Shown one piece after another: positions 8,970 to 21,500 of a DNA stretch of 64,000 nucleotides. The stretch lies in assembly GCF_031143425.1 (NCBI RefSeq), contig NC_090447.1:846925760-846989759 (forward strand). The letters run 5' to 3'. Numbering within the stretch: the stretch's first letter is position 1; every line of letters begins with the position of its first letter. A model generated the notes under the pieces. That model saw only the letters and a list, made by a program, of their open reading frames with translations, did not search any database and had not been told where the DNA came from. Position numbers and translations under genes: made by a program. This stretch comes from Pleurodeles waltl (taxonomy: Eukaryota; Chordata; Amphibia; Caudata; Salamandridae).

Positions 8970-10864
8970 TAAGTTTGTTTATCTATGTATGTTAATTGAA
9001 GTATATGAAATGAATTTTAATGTAGTGTTTAACATTAACAAAATAAATTATATTTGTAATTTAGAAAGTAACAATAGTATTAATCTACTATATATACCTA
9101 CAAAATTCCACTAACTGTTTGCTTACAATGTTCTTTCCGCTTCGTTTGCATCTATTACCACCAGCACATGTGAGTAAAAAATCTGTGATAATAACCAACT
9201 CTTTATTATAATTAGTTTGAAAATAGTTTTTCTTCTTTTTGTCTTGTGTTTTTTTGGTCTTTTTTTCCAGAAAATAAAGGTCAACTGGACCAATTAGAAA
9301 ACAAGAAAAAAAACACACCAGCCAGGGCACAAAAAACCTAATGCAACAAAAAGAAAGTCTACCATTTTGGGGGATATCGGTGAGCTATCACAAGCTCATA
9401 GTGGATATTCAGGTCACTCTCCACTGGGACAATGACTGTTTAGTAGTGTAAATAGTACTTCACAATTCCTGAATAAGGCTCTACAAGGTGACACTGTTGA
9501 TGAAGGCTGTTCACTTCAACTTGATAGCTCTGGGGTGCAATGGTGAGTAGGGCCAAAGTATGAGATTTTGGTCATACATAGGAGCCCACACTGGAACTGG
9601 AAGGTACAGCAGCAGGTAGAACCTCCCTGGGTACAGCAGAGTTTCCCTCCTCAATTTGGGCCAAATCCAAATCTCACCTTTCTGAGTGAGCAAGATGTGT
9701 GAAATGCATGGCGAGCGGTTGTTTCCACATTCCAGTGATCCTTAAGGAGCATTGCTATCCTGTTCCCCATGAGATGAACTTTTGGCATAAAGAACATGTC
9801 ACCTGCCTGGTAGAATAGTAAAGAATTGCCAGACCACTAACTCCTTCTGTTGCCTTCGCCACTCCAGATCCTGTTCCTCAACAGCAATGGCCTCTTCATC
9901 ATCCTCCAATGCAGCATGAGCATCGCAGTGGGTTTTCCTCCTTCTCCCATGCCTTCAAAATCTTCACAAACAAAGCAGAAGCAGCAGCAGTCCTGTTTTA
10001 CTTCTGATCAGGTCAAACGCAGAAGCAAAACAATAATAAGCAAAAATACAATCCAGTGTTCTGTGGTAGTCCAGAGACAGTACTTTGGTACCGGCAAAAT
10101 TCAGGAAATAATAATGCTGCATATTTGTAGTATGCAACCTGTTCCCTGGTTACAAGTTCAATTTTTTAGATATAAATACTAACATTACAATACTTAAACA
10201 TATTTATATTTTTTTTAATAAATGCATAAAGAAAATACATTGAGCTAAAAATCTGTAGCTCAGTTCCACCAAACAACTATAACTAACCAATTGGTCCTAT
10301 TATTTACACCATAAATTAACGTCTTCGTACTACATATATTTATTTTGCAATTATATGCACATTCAGACATGAAGCTGCAAAATGTTTCTTTTATTTGGTA
10401 TAAATATGGCGAGGTATAGTTGTTTGACTGTAGGAGTGACGCTGACATTTGATGTTACATTGTGGACCTCAGTGTAAGTCGGACGAGAATTGTTTCAGTG
10501 AAAGACTTTAAAAATAACTATAACTAAATTATTGCTAACGTTTGTGTAGTTTAGATTCGTTGTGCAATATTGTTGTAATGTAATAAGCCCTAAGTTGTAA
10601 CCTTAGGTTTTTTGTGTGGATCAATATTGAATATTTGTCACCTGCGAAAAAAAATTGGGCTTTCATATCAGTCACAAAGGTTAGAAAGAAAGGTTTGCTT
10701 ATAGCATTTTTATATTGAAAGCTATATTGAAAAGGGTGTACGATGCATGATGAGAGGATTGAACAGCAGTTGCACGTTTCTTTGAGGTAATTGAACAGTA
10801 GTTTCACATGTATTTGTCACTTTATCATGAAAATGTATTGTTTCCTTGTGTATTAAAAACACGA
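8970..10864. other. No gene recognised
   Basis: About 1.9 kb of mostly A/T-rich sequence. Short open frames are present on both strands but have no motif, repeat structure or composition that supports coding. Confidence 0.5.
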
Positions 10865-11060
10865 GGGCCTGATTCCCAAAGTTAAATTTACATGTTTCTG
10901 TAAGTTTACGTTTCGTTTTGGTACTCAAAAACTACAAGTTAGGAGTAAGTTTTGTACTGTGGAGACTCTGCAGTTGGAGCGGACAACTCCGCACATAAAA
11001 AGATAGGATATATCTATCTTTTTACATGCAGAGTGTACGTTTACGTTTGTGAAATGGCCC
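10865..11060. mobile_element. Short MITE with inverted ends
   Basis: The left end GGGCCTGATTCCCAAAG and the right end reversed, GGGCCATTTCACAAACG, are similar inverted termini. The interior has an AAAAAGATAG/CTATCTTTTT stem near 10,997-11,022. The terminal motif (GxTTCxCAAA) resembles that of the 105-bp MITE at 4724-4828. No clear target duplication was found, so the limits are approximate. Confidence 0.55.
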
Positions 11061-11186
11061 ATGGGTGGTCTTCTGAAAATATTACATTTAGGAGTTTGAT
11101 TTTGAATGTCAGTTACCTGTCCCCCATGTGGTTAGAATATGGCATTCCGAAAAGTCAGATCAATAGTTCAAGTATGGCGTCCAGAT

Positions 11187-11515
11187 ATGTGTCAGTGGAA
11201 AAAGTTTCAGTGCTAGACCTCTTTCTGCTTCTGTCATTTTCCTACACTGATATAACTTCTCACTGCCTTGGCAATGTAGTTGATATGTTTTGTGCACCTT
11301 ACTATCACTGGAAAGCAGACATGCTAAAACACATGACGTTGTTACTACTTCAGAGAACTAACAAGTATGTTGCATTCGAGAGCAGGAATGCATGTTTGGA
11401 TATAGAGAGCAGTGGTCCCCCCTCTGTGGTTACAAACTGTGATGTCCAAAGCAAATGCACTGGTCATTCTAATGAGTTAGCGCATGTGACAGCACAATGT
11501 TTGTCAGTGGTTTAA
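11187..11515 (+). repeat. Direct repeat, copy A (~330 bp)
   Basis: The segment from GTGTCAGTGGAAAAAG to GTCAGTGGTTTAAGAAGG recurs in diverged form at 11,806-12,135. Shared blocks include CTAGACCTCTTTCTG, ACTGGAAAGCA and AGCAGGAATGCATG. It lies in an open frame, but the two copies differ by indels that break the frame relation, so I do not call a gene. Origin unknown; probably part of an undescribed repeat. Confidence 0.6.
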
Positions 11516-11805
11516 GAAGGGAGAACTACTGTTATCGGTACCTGCACAACCAACAGCTGGAATATGCTGAGGAATGCAAACACCTAGGTGTCTCATTTGG
11601 CGATAGAAAAACCGTCCTTTCACACAAACAGGAGTTATAATGAAAAAGTAGTGCCTTAACAGTTGCCTTTTTAACCCTAAAAAATAATTGGTCGGCCTAA
11701 GCTCTGACCCATTGTTAAGGTGGTCCCTGCCAAATTATTACCAACACTAAAGCTCCCAGAAGCCAAAGTGCCCCTGCTTGGCTTTATTTAGCATTAGCCA
11801 ATCAA
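11516..11805. other. Spacer between direct repeats
   Basis: Nothing assignable. It may be part of the ~620-bp repeat unit. Confidence 0.4.
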
Positions 11806-12135
11806 GTGTCAGTGGTTAAAGGTTCAGTGCTAGTGCTAGACCTCTTTCTGCCTCTGTCACTTTCCTACAATGATACATCTTCTCACTGGCTTGACAATGC
11901 GGTTGATACGTTGTACACTTTTCCATCACTGGAAAGCATACATGCGAACACACATTGTTACTACTACTGCAGAGAACTGAGTAGTATGTGCAAGAGCAGG
12001 AATGCATGCTATGAAACACAGAGCAGTGGTCCCCAATCCATGTTTCTGAACTCTGATGTCCAAAGTGTATGCACTAATTAGACTTTCTACTGATTTAATG
12101 CAGGTGACAGCACAATGACTATCAGTGGTCTAAGA
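11806..12135 (+). repeat. Direct repeat, copy B (~330 bp)
   Basis: Diverged second copy of the block at 11,187-11,515, about 620 bases further on, ending in the same ACAGCACAATG and TCAGTGGT...TAAGA context. Confidence 0.6.
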
Positions 12136-12213
12136 GGGTGCAGGCAGTATGGGCTCCATAGACCGCAATCAATAATTCATGCACAGCACAAGAGGAAAAA
12201 AACAAAGTGCACG

Positions 12214-12382
12214 CGGTGGCGTAGCGTGGGTTGTCAGCACCCGGGGCAAGGCAAGTAATTTGCGCCCCCTAACCCGGGGCAAGGCAAGTAATTTGCGCCC
12301 CCTAACCCGTGGATTTAGTCTCTTCCAAGATGTTGCGCCCGGTGCGGCCGGCCCCCCCTGCACCCCTCACGCTACGCCACTG
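12214..12382. mobile_element. hAT-type MITE with 8-bp target duplication
   Basis: A 169-bp element with perfect 13-bp inverted repeats GTGGCGTAGCGTG (12,216-12,228) and its complement (12,368-12,380), extended to C-x-GTGGCG...CGCCACTG. It is flanked by the 8-bp direct repeats AGTGCACG (12,206-12,213) and AGTGCATG (12,383-12,390), which differ by one CpG-type transition. An 8-bp duplication and C-x-GTG termini are typical of hAT elements. Inside, a 33-bp unit starting CCCGGGGCAAGGCAAG is repeated twice in tandem (about 12,240-12,305). Confidence 0.85.
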
Positions 12383-15300
12383 AGTGCATGTCTCCCTACG
12401 CTGACTCATAGGGCTTATCTTCCAATAATATGCAGGTGAAGAGGAAAACCTCAGTATGTCATGACTGACAGTTACAATGAACCAATGGATGATCAATGTG
12501 GAGTGATCAATATGTGACTGAAAAAACTACAGCTGGCTGTGGGAGACTGACCTTTTGCCCTTCTCTCTATGTAGATAGCATTAATTGGCTATCAATGCCA
12601 CAAGAGTAATTAAAACTAAAAACTCTGTTTATCTCTACCCGTGACGAAAACACCCTTTCTGTAAATAATTAGGCTAAATGGTCACATGTTTACAATATGG
12701 GGTTGAAACAAACATTGCAGCTATAAGGCTTAATGGATTTCAATGGTTTGCTCTTTCAGAGAATTTTCAAGAGAACTTAGGAGTACACGCCTGTATATTA
12801 AAAAAATGACTGAAGCACTCAACGTCAGAATAACTGGGCTTAGTCAACATTTGGGTATCATGTCAAAGCAAGAATCTGCCTGTCTCAAAGGCAACCATAA
12901 GGTAACTCATGGTTCTATGGAATCTTTAGTGCAGCCAATAGTGTGAGCAGACTTACACTTTATAACTCACTCAGGCACATGTAGATGGGTTGTCTATTTA
13001 GATATTTATGTGACAGTCACATTTCTCTGTCTAACCATTAATTTATTTCTTCCTCTCTAGCACTCCTCTCTTGGGACAATAGCTGAATGCTCAGTCATTT
13101 CAGTGCACGCTTTGCTGAAGAAGGTTTCCTTGTGAGACTGAAAACGTACTTGTATTAGTAACTTCTGTATACTATTTGTGTTTATATTGTCATCTCCACA
13201 GAATCAGAGGTAAACCCTGCATGACAGCACATTTCTCTTTGCATTAACATTGGCTATGAAGGAGTATGATTTCCAACAAGGATCTCGACAGATGTGAGAT
13301 GTATTATTCGAAAATGAGGGCACAGTTCCAAATTTCGCATTTGTGACCGGGGCCAGTGCTATGTTAAAGCCACTGCAGGTAGTTGCCTTACAGTCCCTCC
13401 AAATATAACAATAAAAGTGCCTCTGGATGCCAATGGCATAAATGCCGGATTCCTGCACCAAGGGTCGCTTCGGTATATCAGAAGGGGGCACAAGTGCTAG
13501 TGCAGCCCCTTCTGTCATACAAACAGTGTGGTACTACATGTTCGCAGGCACGACTCCAGATGCAATATTTCAAGGGGGCATAAGCACAAGCAAATGAGGG
13601 AACACTTTGCCTCTGCATCCATGCCGTATTACAATTGCGGCACCACGGCAACAGAGCAGTTGAGAGGTAAACTTACTGTGCCACAATGAGCTGGTACATA
13701 GACAGTGATTTGCCTAAGAGTGCCCCTCAAAAGGAAAATATGGTCCCCTGGATCCCTCCAGACATCCCTCTGCAATAGGTACCGTCACTCACTACTGTAT
13801 ACATCTCCAAGTGTGGGAAGTTCCATGGCAGGGACGAATGCATTGGCTGGGCCACTGAAATGTATTGAGGAATGAATAAAGGACGTGGACAATTGATCCA
13901 AGTTTGGCCTTTGCATTTATTGGAACATGGTGGCTGTTGACTGACCCCTGACCATAAATGTATGAACTATGGATGAACTTTTTAAATATGTTAAAAGACT
14001 TTGGACACTTAAAGTTTCCTCTCCACGCTTGGAATTGTATATAGTCATGAAAATTGAGATCTGGAGGCAGTCAAATCTCAGGGAGTGTGTAGCTGTTTGT
14101 TTTCGTAAATAATACTAAGATTTTGCTGTGTGGTTGTGCACAACTGCCTAATTGCTTATCTCTTTTACACAGTCACTCGCTGCACCTGTCTTCAGGGGGA
14201 TCTATAAACCCCTTTCAAATCCAGGGTGTGTTGCCACCTGCACAGTGTAAGGCAGATTGATGGGTTCAAACACCTGGTCCTTCTTATACCAATGAGCTGT
14301 ATAACCAGTTCAGGTGCAGGTTCACGCCTGCACTGGGAACAGTGCTTTTGTTGTGATACAGCGCTTTGTCTAAGTTTGTGCCTGGCATACAGATTTATGT
14401 GTGTCCCAGGATGCGGAGTGGAACAGTGAACTGTACCCAAAAAGGGGCCCTAGACCACAACAATTACTCCTAAGGGGAAGGAACTTCCCTAGTGACAAGA
14501 TGTAACAAATCCTAGCACCAAAGCTCTTTAAGACCTCATCATGCCTATGTGGATCATGAGGTCCATTAAACCAGTGGGTGAAATCCAGTTATCCTTGAGG
14601 GGCTTTCAGGGCCCCATCAATGGCTAGGCGCCAGGTGACCATGCTTAGATATTGAGCACAGCCCAAATTGACAGTACATTTATGAGAAGGCTGGCCCTCT
14701 CCGGATTTGCCCTCCCACATAGTATTTTCAGTTTATCACTACACTTCTCACAAGGTGCATAATTGAAGTATTGCTTCCCTTCCCACAAAGCATCTTGGTG
14801 AGGTTTCTTAATTCAACACATTTTCTATGGCCTCTTTGCCCCAGGCATGCTTTGGAGCTATCAAGCATACAGATTGGCAAAAGGATGGTATCATTTGCAT
14901 GAAGCCATGTCCAGTTTAAGTTCCCTTCAAAGGAAATGGTCAAAGGGTTTACTTGAAAATGGGTGCAGATAAAATAACCTGGACGCCTTTGTGAAAAGCA
15001 CACAAGATTGATGCCTGCCCCTGGAATATATACTTATATGTAGAAGCTTAAGAAAGTCACTACATGTGTTTGTAGACACCATCAAGAACACCATAAGCTA
15101 CTGGGGAATCTTCATACACGTTATTTATTTACCAAACTTACCAGCCCTCCTAACACCATCTCCATTTATGTATTTTTCTCTACCTACTCCAGTACTAACT
15201 GTGACATAGTAAAAACAAATCTCCAGAATCTGACAGAAAATGCACTTTTGGCCAAGACCCCTATCGAGAACATAACCAACACCAATTCTCGTTTGATGCT

Positions 15301-16900
15301 TTGACGCCCGGATTTTTCCGTGCAGTAAAGACCCCCTACTTGATTTTCATTCAATTTTCGACTATAATGCCAAAAAGCTGTAACAACAGCCTCAGAATAA
15401 TGTGGACCTAACACCAGTTTCCTCCATGCGTTGCCTTCAAACCTGTTTAGTCCAACATAATGAATATGCCCTACCGGTCTTCAAATCACACCATGAAAGC
15501 TTTCTAATCCTTACCAATTACACCTTCCTACACAGGTATGTGGGAGTGGTCTAGCAGAGGCACATTGGCAATAAAGTGCATACATAAATAAAAAATTACC
15601 AGTGTCCAAATACATGCATATTAAAACAGGATCCAATATTCACAGCTCTCCGGAAATTACACTCGATATCTACTGATTCAAGTCTAGGACAAGTGAAAGG
15701 GTTGAGAATGAAGAACCTTCAGCTTCCGGAGATGATGGCGGCCTGTTGGAAATTTTAAATCCACCAGCCACGTAAAAATACCACCTTAAACCGGCAGACA
15801 CCACTAGACACCAATAACCACAATATAATATATTTTTATTTACTTTTTTTTATTTTTGGTGTTTTATATAGTGTATGCCGCAGCCCAGAAAGGCATGCAG
15901 CTTTTTATATGGCACTTGTCAATACATACCATTCGTTTAACTGGATTAAACTGTAGGTTTTTCCTTTGCAGTTAAGTAGAGGTCAAACAAACAACTTCTA
16001 CTGGATCCACTATAAACCATTAGAAACTGGCCAACTGGAAATGCGATCAAGATGAAAGCATAAATTCATCAGATACTCTCAAGATTGTGCAAACCTACTC
16101 CATTAGAGCGTTTCAAATGTGTATATGCGAATGGACACCAAGGAAGATATTCAACACAGATCTCCTACCCAGCAACACGCTGGTTCCTATTCCATTGGTC
16201 TGCTGACTAATGCTCTATTTATCAGCGAGACACCGAACATACCATCCTTTACCCTGTGCTAATTGGCGGCAGATTGTCACATAGAGACATATATTTCTGT
16301 TTAAGTTGCATATAAATCTCAGACAAAGTTGCACAAACATAAATCGATCAGTCCAGAGAAAGCACTGTGCATCTGAGCTCTGCCACACAAAGATAAGGCT
16401 AGCAAACAAAAGGCCGCTTGTCAATAGCTCTATCGTTCGCACTTGGAAAACTGCATCTACCAACTGTGATGTTAATGGCTCCATTTTGGAGACGTGCGGC
16501 ATTGTTTGGGCAGTTTTAGTCGATGCACCTTTACATCATGTGCTTTGCTGGCGGGTCTTGATTTTACCAGATTTTATTAAAACATGCAGAATCTATTAAA
16601 TTGAGAGTGCTGGATGTTAAATAGACAATCGCGCTTGAAAGTGACCCGCCCGACGGTTCCAATAAGGCGCAGTTTTATATTCATCAGTGAAGTAGTTAAA
16701 AAATGTGAGTTACGCAACGAGCTTTCTGGCATTCAGACTCAACATTGGTTTTAAAACATATTCATTAAGTTCAGTCTGTAACAATTGCAGAAAAAAGAGA
16801 ACGTAAGCAAATAAGTTCCTTCGAAGTGGTTATTTATAACACACTTTACATTTCTCCGCTTAGGCAAGACCAACTCGTTCGCTTTTACATTTGTATTTTA
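12383..16900. other. 4.5 kb with no recognised gene or element
   Basis: Mixed-composition sequence. Open frames up to about 100 codons occur on both strands, but I see no conserved motif, splice-like coding structure, tandem repeat or terminal repeat that supports a call. It is probably old, decayed repeat sequence. Confidence 0.45.
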
Positions 16901-17315
16901 TGGGGCATATTTATGTAGGTTTTGTGTCACTCTTGCACTCGCAAGACTTAAGTCTGCAAGCCGCGCAAGGCCACCTTCCGTGGCCCGCATGGCTTGATAA
17001 ATCAAGAGTAACACACCACAGCGCAAATCGCTGTATTGCCTTGCTCTGCCTCGGGAAGGCATTCCGCTGGTGGAGCGTGGGTGTGCCCACAGATTCACCC
17101 ATGGATTTTGGTCCATTTCCATATTTACCATGAATGGTCAACCTAGGAATCCATCAAAATTCCACGCCTCAACAGGGGAGGCATAAAAAAGAGAAATGTC
17201 TTTAGTTCTTTCCGTTTTTTAGAAAGAGGAAAAATCCTCAGAGGATTGTTTTTTCATGCAGGAAGGTCTCCCTTCCTGCACAAAAACAATCCTGCTTGCA
17301 GTGCACGCACCCTGA

Positions 17316-17500
17316 TGTAGAGAGCCACCCGGCCTCTCCTATACTTTGTAACTGGTTCCGCGTTTCCGGACGGAATGCGGAACCGAGGTGGTTAAATAAA
17401 TGAGGGACTGCATTGACGCAGTTTCCCTACAGACCACTCACCAAGTGCACGTGTCTTCTTTGTGCTCAGGGCTGGTCGTGGTCCGAGCAGCAACTGTACA
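17316..17500 (+). repeat. Gypsy-1 5' LTR
   Basis: 185 bp, begins TGTAGAGAGCC and ends CAACTGTACA (TG...CA). It contains TTAAATAAATGAG, a candidate polyadenylation signal, and matches 22,481-22,666. Confidence 0.9.
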
Positions 17501-18140
17501 GTGGCGACGAGCGGGCCATCCGAAACCCCGCATCGTCCCCAGAAGACGTAACGAAGCGAAGAGAAAACGGACTGGAGCTCCGTGCCCGGCGACGCCGACA
17601 GCGTCGGACCTCCGACAGGCAAGTGGCGTGGGGCGCTCTGATCTGCGAGGCGTGCCCCGCCTCTTTGCCGTGAGGGACATTTGGCGTCCCGTGTCCCCTT
17701 CGGGTTGCTGTGCTGTCGCCCGGAAGGCGCGCACAGCACAGGGAAGCTGCAAGCGCAGCTAAGAAAAAAAACAAAGTGTGAAGAAACGGGACCGGAGGCA
17801 GCGCTCTGGCCCGGCAGCACCACGTGGGGCGTGTGCAATCTCGGGCACACGCACCCCCGCCTTCAGGCCGCTCGGGCTGTGCTCCCCAGAGAGGGGAACA
17901 CAGCATAGGAGCCGGAGGGGCAGGAGCCCCCACCAAAAAAAAAAAAACGAAAGTGAGCCTGAGTAAAGAGGGCAGGAGGCCCTGGGAAAGAGAAAAAACA
18001 AAAAACAAAAGAGACTTGAATCAACAAATAACCTGGAACACCAAAAGTGAACATTAACAAACAAGTGCAGCCCCTGTAGAAAAAAAAAGTGGGAAATTTA
18101 ACATATAAAGAAGTAGTGGCACAAGAAACCAAAGCACACC
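17501..18140 (+). promoter_or_regulatory. Gypsy-1 leader with primer-binding-site-like start
   Basis: The bases right after the LTR, GTGGCGACGAGCGGG, include a TGG-initial stretch at the place where the tRNA primer normally pairs. The following 0.6 kb is GC-rich, has no convincing ORF and ends at the gag ATG in a good context (ACCATGAG). Confidence 0.55.
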
Positions 18141-19457
18141 ATGAGTGCCCCACCGCAGGAAAACCCCCAGGCGCCTGTGCAAGCGGGCCCCAGTGCCCAC
18201 TCGTCAGTAACCGCACTGCCACCATTTAGCCAACTGATTGACCCGGCCACTGCCTCGCCAAGATGGCGCTTATGGCTGAACCGACTAGAGAATTACTTCT
18301 GCGCCACGAGAGAGACAGATGGGGCCGTGCGCAGGTCTCTCATGCTGTTAATGGGAGGGGATGAGCTTCAAGAATTGTTTGATGCGCTCCCCAACACGGG
18401 TGATAAGTCGGACTTCAATGCGGCGGTCGAAGCTCTGAACAAGCATTTTGACCCACAACTAAATTCAGACTTTGAGCGTTTTAAACTTCGGCAGGCTCAA
18501 CAAACTGATGTTGAATCAATGGACATGTTCTATGCCCGATTAAGAAAACTAGAAAGCTCATGCGTAGGCCTGAATCAACAAGAGGAGATCAGGGCGCAGA
18601 TCATTCAAGGATGTCGTTCAAATGCACTAAGGAAACTCATCCTACGCCAGAAGGGTATGCCCCTTAATGACATTCTGGTGTTAGCGCGTTCACATGAGTT
18701 ATCAGCAGTGAGAGCAGATGCCACGGCAGCAGTAAGGGGACAGTCCCTGGCAGCTGCGTCAACTGCACACCCGGTCCAGGTGAAGGAAGAGCAAGTGGAG
18801 GCCATCCAAACGCGTCAACCGTCAGGGCGAAAGGTGAACTTTGGCGGAGAAAATGCTCGCACCTGCCGAAGCTGTGGGTATGATCATAAACCACCCATGG
18901 CGTGCCCCGCCAAAGGAAAACAATGTGACAAGTGTAGCAAAGACAACCATTTTGCAAGAGTATGCAGGTCTGGCAAAGGCTGGCAAGGGAACCAGAGAGG
19001 AAGAGACACCAAGGTCAGAAGTGTGACCACCGAGGCTGATAATTCTAGCGAGATGATGGCTCAGAAAACCCCCGTCTTCGAAGAGGATGAAGATGAAGAC
19101 ATCTTTGTCATCTCGTTCACTGGTGAGAGGCAACAGAAAAAGCGACCTCCACCCATGAGCAAGGTCCACATCAACGGCAAGTCAGCAACAGTGCTCATAG
19201 ACACAGGCGCATCGGTGAATGTGATGGATGAGACTCTGTTCAGGCAGCTGACCCCCGCACCAGTGCTCTCCCCAACTACCATCAAAATTTACAACTATGG
19301 CGGCAGAGAACTGCTTCCTCTGAGGGGCACGGTGGAGGTGTCAGTGTCCAGCGAACAAGTGGCAGCACTGGCAAGGTTCTATGTGGTGGCTGGAGACCGA
19401 GGTACGTTGTTGGGGTGCCACACAGCGGAGGAGCTTGAATTAGTATTTTTCGCGTGA
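18141..19457 (+). pseudogene. Gypsy-1 gag and protease
   Basis: Open for 438 codons from an ATG at 18,141. The capsid-like part covers residues about 20-210. A paired zinc region follows: Cys residues begin at about 242 (CRSCGYDH ... CP), and a second knuckle CDKCSKDNHFARVC lies at about 262-275. The aspartic protease active site is DTGA at residue 354 (19,200-19,211). A TGA at 19,455-19,457 ends the frame, but the same frame continues into pol, so this is most likely an in-frame nonsense change in a gag-pro-pol polyprotein. In intact relatives gag packages the RNA and the protease cuts the polyprotein. Confidence 0.85.
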
Positions 19458-21500
19458 CAAATATATGACTCTCACGCTGAACGTTTAGGTAATGAGTTTC
19501 CGTAGCTCTTCGAAGGCCTAGGGCGACTCAAAGGTAAAAGTGTTAAGCTACACATAGATCACAGGTTGACACCTGTTGCTCTCAGGCACCGACGAGTTCT
19601 GTTTCACCTACGCCCCGCCGTGGAAAGGGAACTACAACTACTCGAAGATCAAGGAGTGATCGAGAAGGTAGAAGGGCCCACACCGTGGGTGTCGCCGTTG
19701 GTAATAGCGCCGAAATCTAAGCAACCTGGTGCTATCCGTCTATGTGTCGACATGCGCCTACCCAACAAGGCAATTAAAAGGGAGCGGCATATAACACCTA
19801 CAATGGATGATATCATAGCAGATCAGAATGGTGCACAGTGGTTCTCGAAGTTGGACCTCAATGCTGGGTATCATCAGCTGGAACTGGAGCCTGATAGTAG
19901 AAATATCACTACCTTTTCAACGCCTATGGGACTTAGACGATACAAAAGACTGAGCTTTGGGGTATCCTCGGCCGCCGAAGTATTTCAAAACGTGATAAGG
20001 GAGACGCTCTCAGGACTGCAAGGGGTAATCAACTTGAGTGATGACATCCTCATATACTCCAAAACCCCAGAAGAACATCACCGACACCTAAGAGCTACAC
20101 TGCAAAGGTTATCAGAGGCAGGTCTAACACTCCATAAAAAGAAATGTGCGTTCTATCAGACGTCAGTAGAGTTTTTCGGCTATGTCTTTTCAAAGAATGG
20201 TCTGCAAGTTGACCCTCGTAAAGCGGATGCTATCCGTCAAGCACCAATTCCGAAGAACACCACAGAAGTGAGAAGTTTCCTGGGCATGGCAACATATTGT
20301 GGTAGGTTTGTCCCGCAGCTTGCGACCATGGCTGAACCCCTCAGACAACTCACAAAGACTGGGCATCGGTGGGAATGGAGTCCAATGGCGGACAAAGCGT
20401 TTGCCGACATCAAGACAGCGCTACTTGACAAGTCAACAATGGCATACTTTAACCCTCACCGGCGAACGGAGGTCGTGGTAGATGCTAGTCCAGTAGGGCT
20501 AGGTGCCGTTCTTCTGCAGGAGCAAAACCCGCAGGAGTGGGTTCCGGTTGCATATGCCAGTAGAGCATTGTCGTCAGTAGAAACACGCTGTGCCCAAATA
20601 GAACGGGAGGCTCTGGCGATCCGGTGGGCGTGTAAGCATTTCCACTTATACCTGTATGGCCAAGAGTTCCGGGTGGTGACGGATCACAAGCCCTTGGTCG
20701 CATTGTTTGCTGGCTGTCCTAGTCTGGCGCCCCCACGGATAGAACGGTGGACTGTTTTGTTGCAACCTTACCGATTTACCGTCGTCTATCGGCCAGGAGT
20801 GAATAACCCTGCAGATTATTTGTCTCGTCACCCGTCCCTAGCCACGTCCAATGACTCTCAGGAGAATGACGAGGAGAGCACAGAGATATTCATCAACATG
20901 GTGGTGCAAATGGCGTGCCCTAAAGCCCTGAGTGTAGGAGACATTGTAGACACCTCCAAGGTGGATGCAACCCTCAACCAGGTTAAAGAAGCGCTTCAAC
21001 ACAAAGAGTGGAAGCTGTTCCTGGAAAGAACTAAAGCAACCAATCAGGAGTGTAACGCAGCCATGCAAGGAATGTGGAGGGTGCAAGATGAATTGTCCAC
21101 GGATGGACAAGGACTGGTCCTGAGAGGAAGGAGAATCGTGCTGCCCCAGAGTCTGTGGGCCAAAGTAGTGGAGCTAGCACATCAGGGCCATCAAGGCGCT
21201 GCAAAGACTAAGGCAAGATTGCGGGCCAAGGTATGGTTCCCGGGCATGGACAGCCAGGTGGATGAACTGGTGGGAAAGTGCCATTCCTGTATCATCACCT
21301 CAGGGGAGCCATCCTGTTGCCCCGTGGTCACTGAGCCGACGAGTGTGAAGCCGTGGACAAAAGTGAGTATGGACTTTGGGAGCTTCCCGGATGGGGGGCT
21401 GACGGTCGTCATTATTGACTCGTGCACAAAGTTCCCTGTCGTGGACGTTGTGTCTTCCACGGCGTTTGAGAATGTGAGGCCGGTACTTTTGCCATGTTTG
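19458..21500 (+). pseudogene. Gypsy-1 pol: RT, RNase H, integrase N-terminus
   Basis: This continues the gag frame. A second stop, TAG at 19,504-19,506, follows the first by 16 codons. RT reads from about 19,600 (VIEKVEGPTPWVSPLV, then FSKLDLNAGYHQLEL), with catalytic LSDD around 20,034-20,045 in place of the common YxDD. RNase H starts near 20,470 (VVDASPVGLGAVLLQ). The integrase zinc region (H-x-H...C-x2-C) lies at about 21,178-21,290, and its first catalytic Asp is in VSMDFGSF near 21,370. A frameshift around 21,480-21,495 separates the rest of integrase. The enzyme set copies and inserts the element in intact relatives; this copy is defective. Confidence 0.9.

Noticed and set aside
17391..18225. 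Several overlapping frames of 100-180 codons on both strands
   Set aside because: They lie in the GC-rich Gypsy-1 LTR/leader, have no domain and disagree with the gag start at 18,141.
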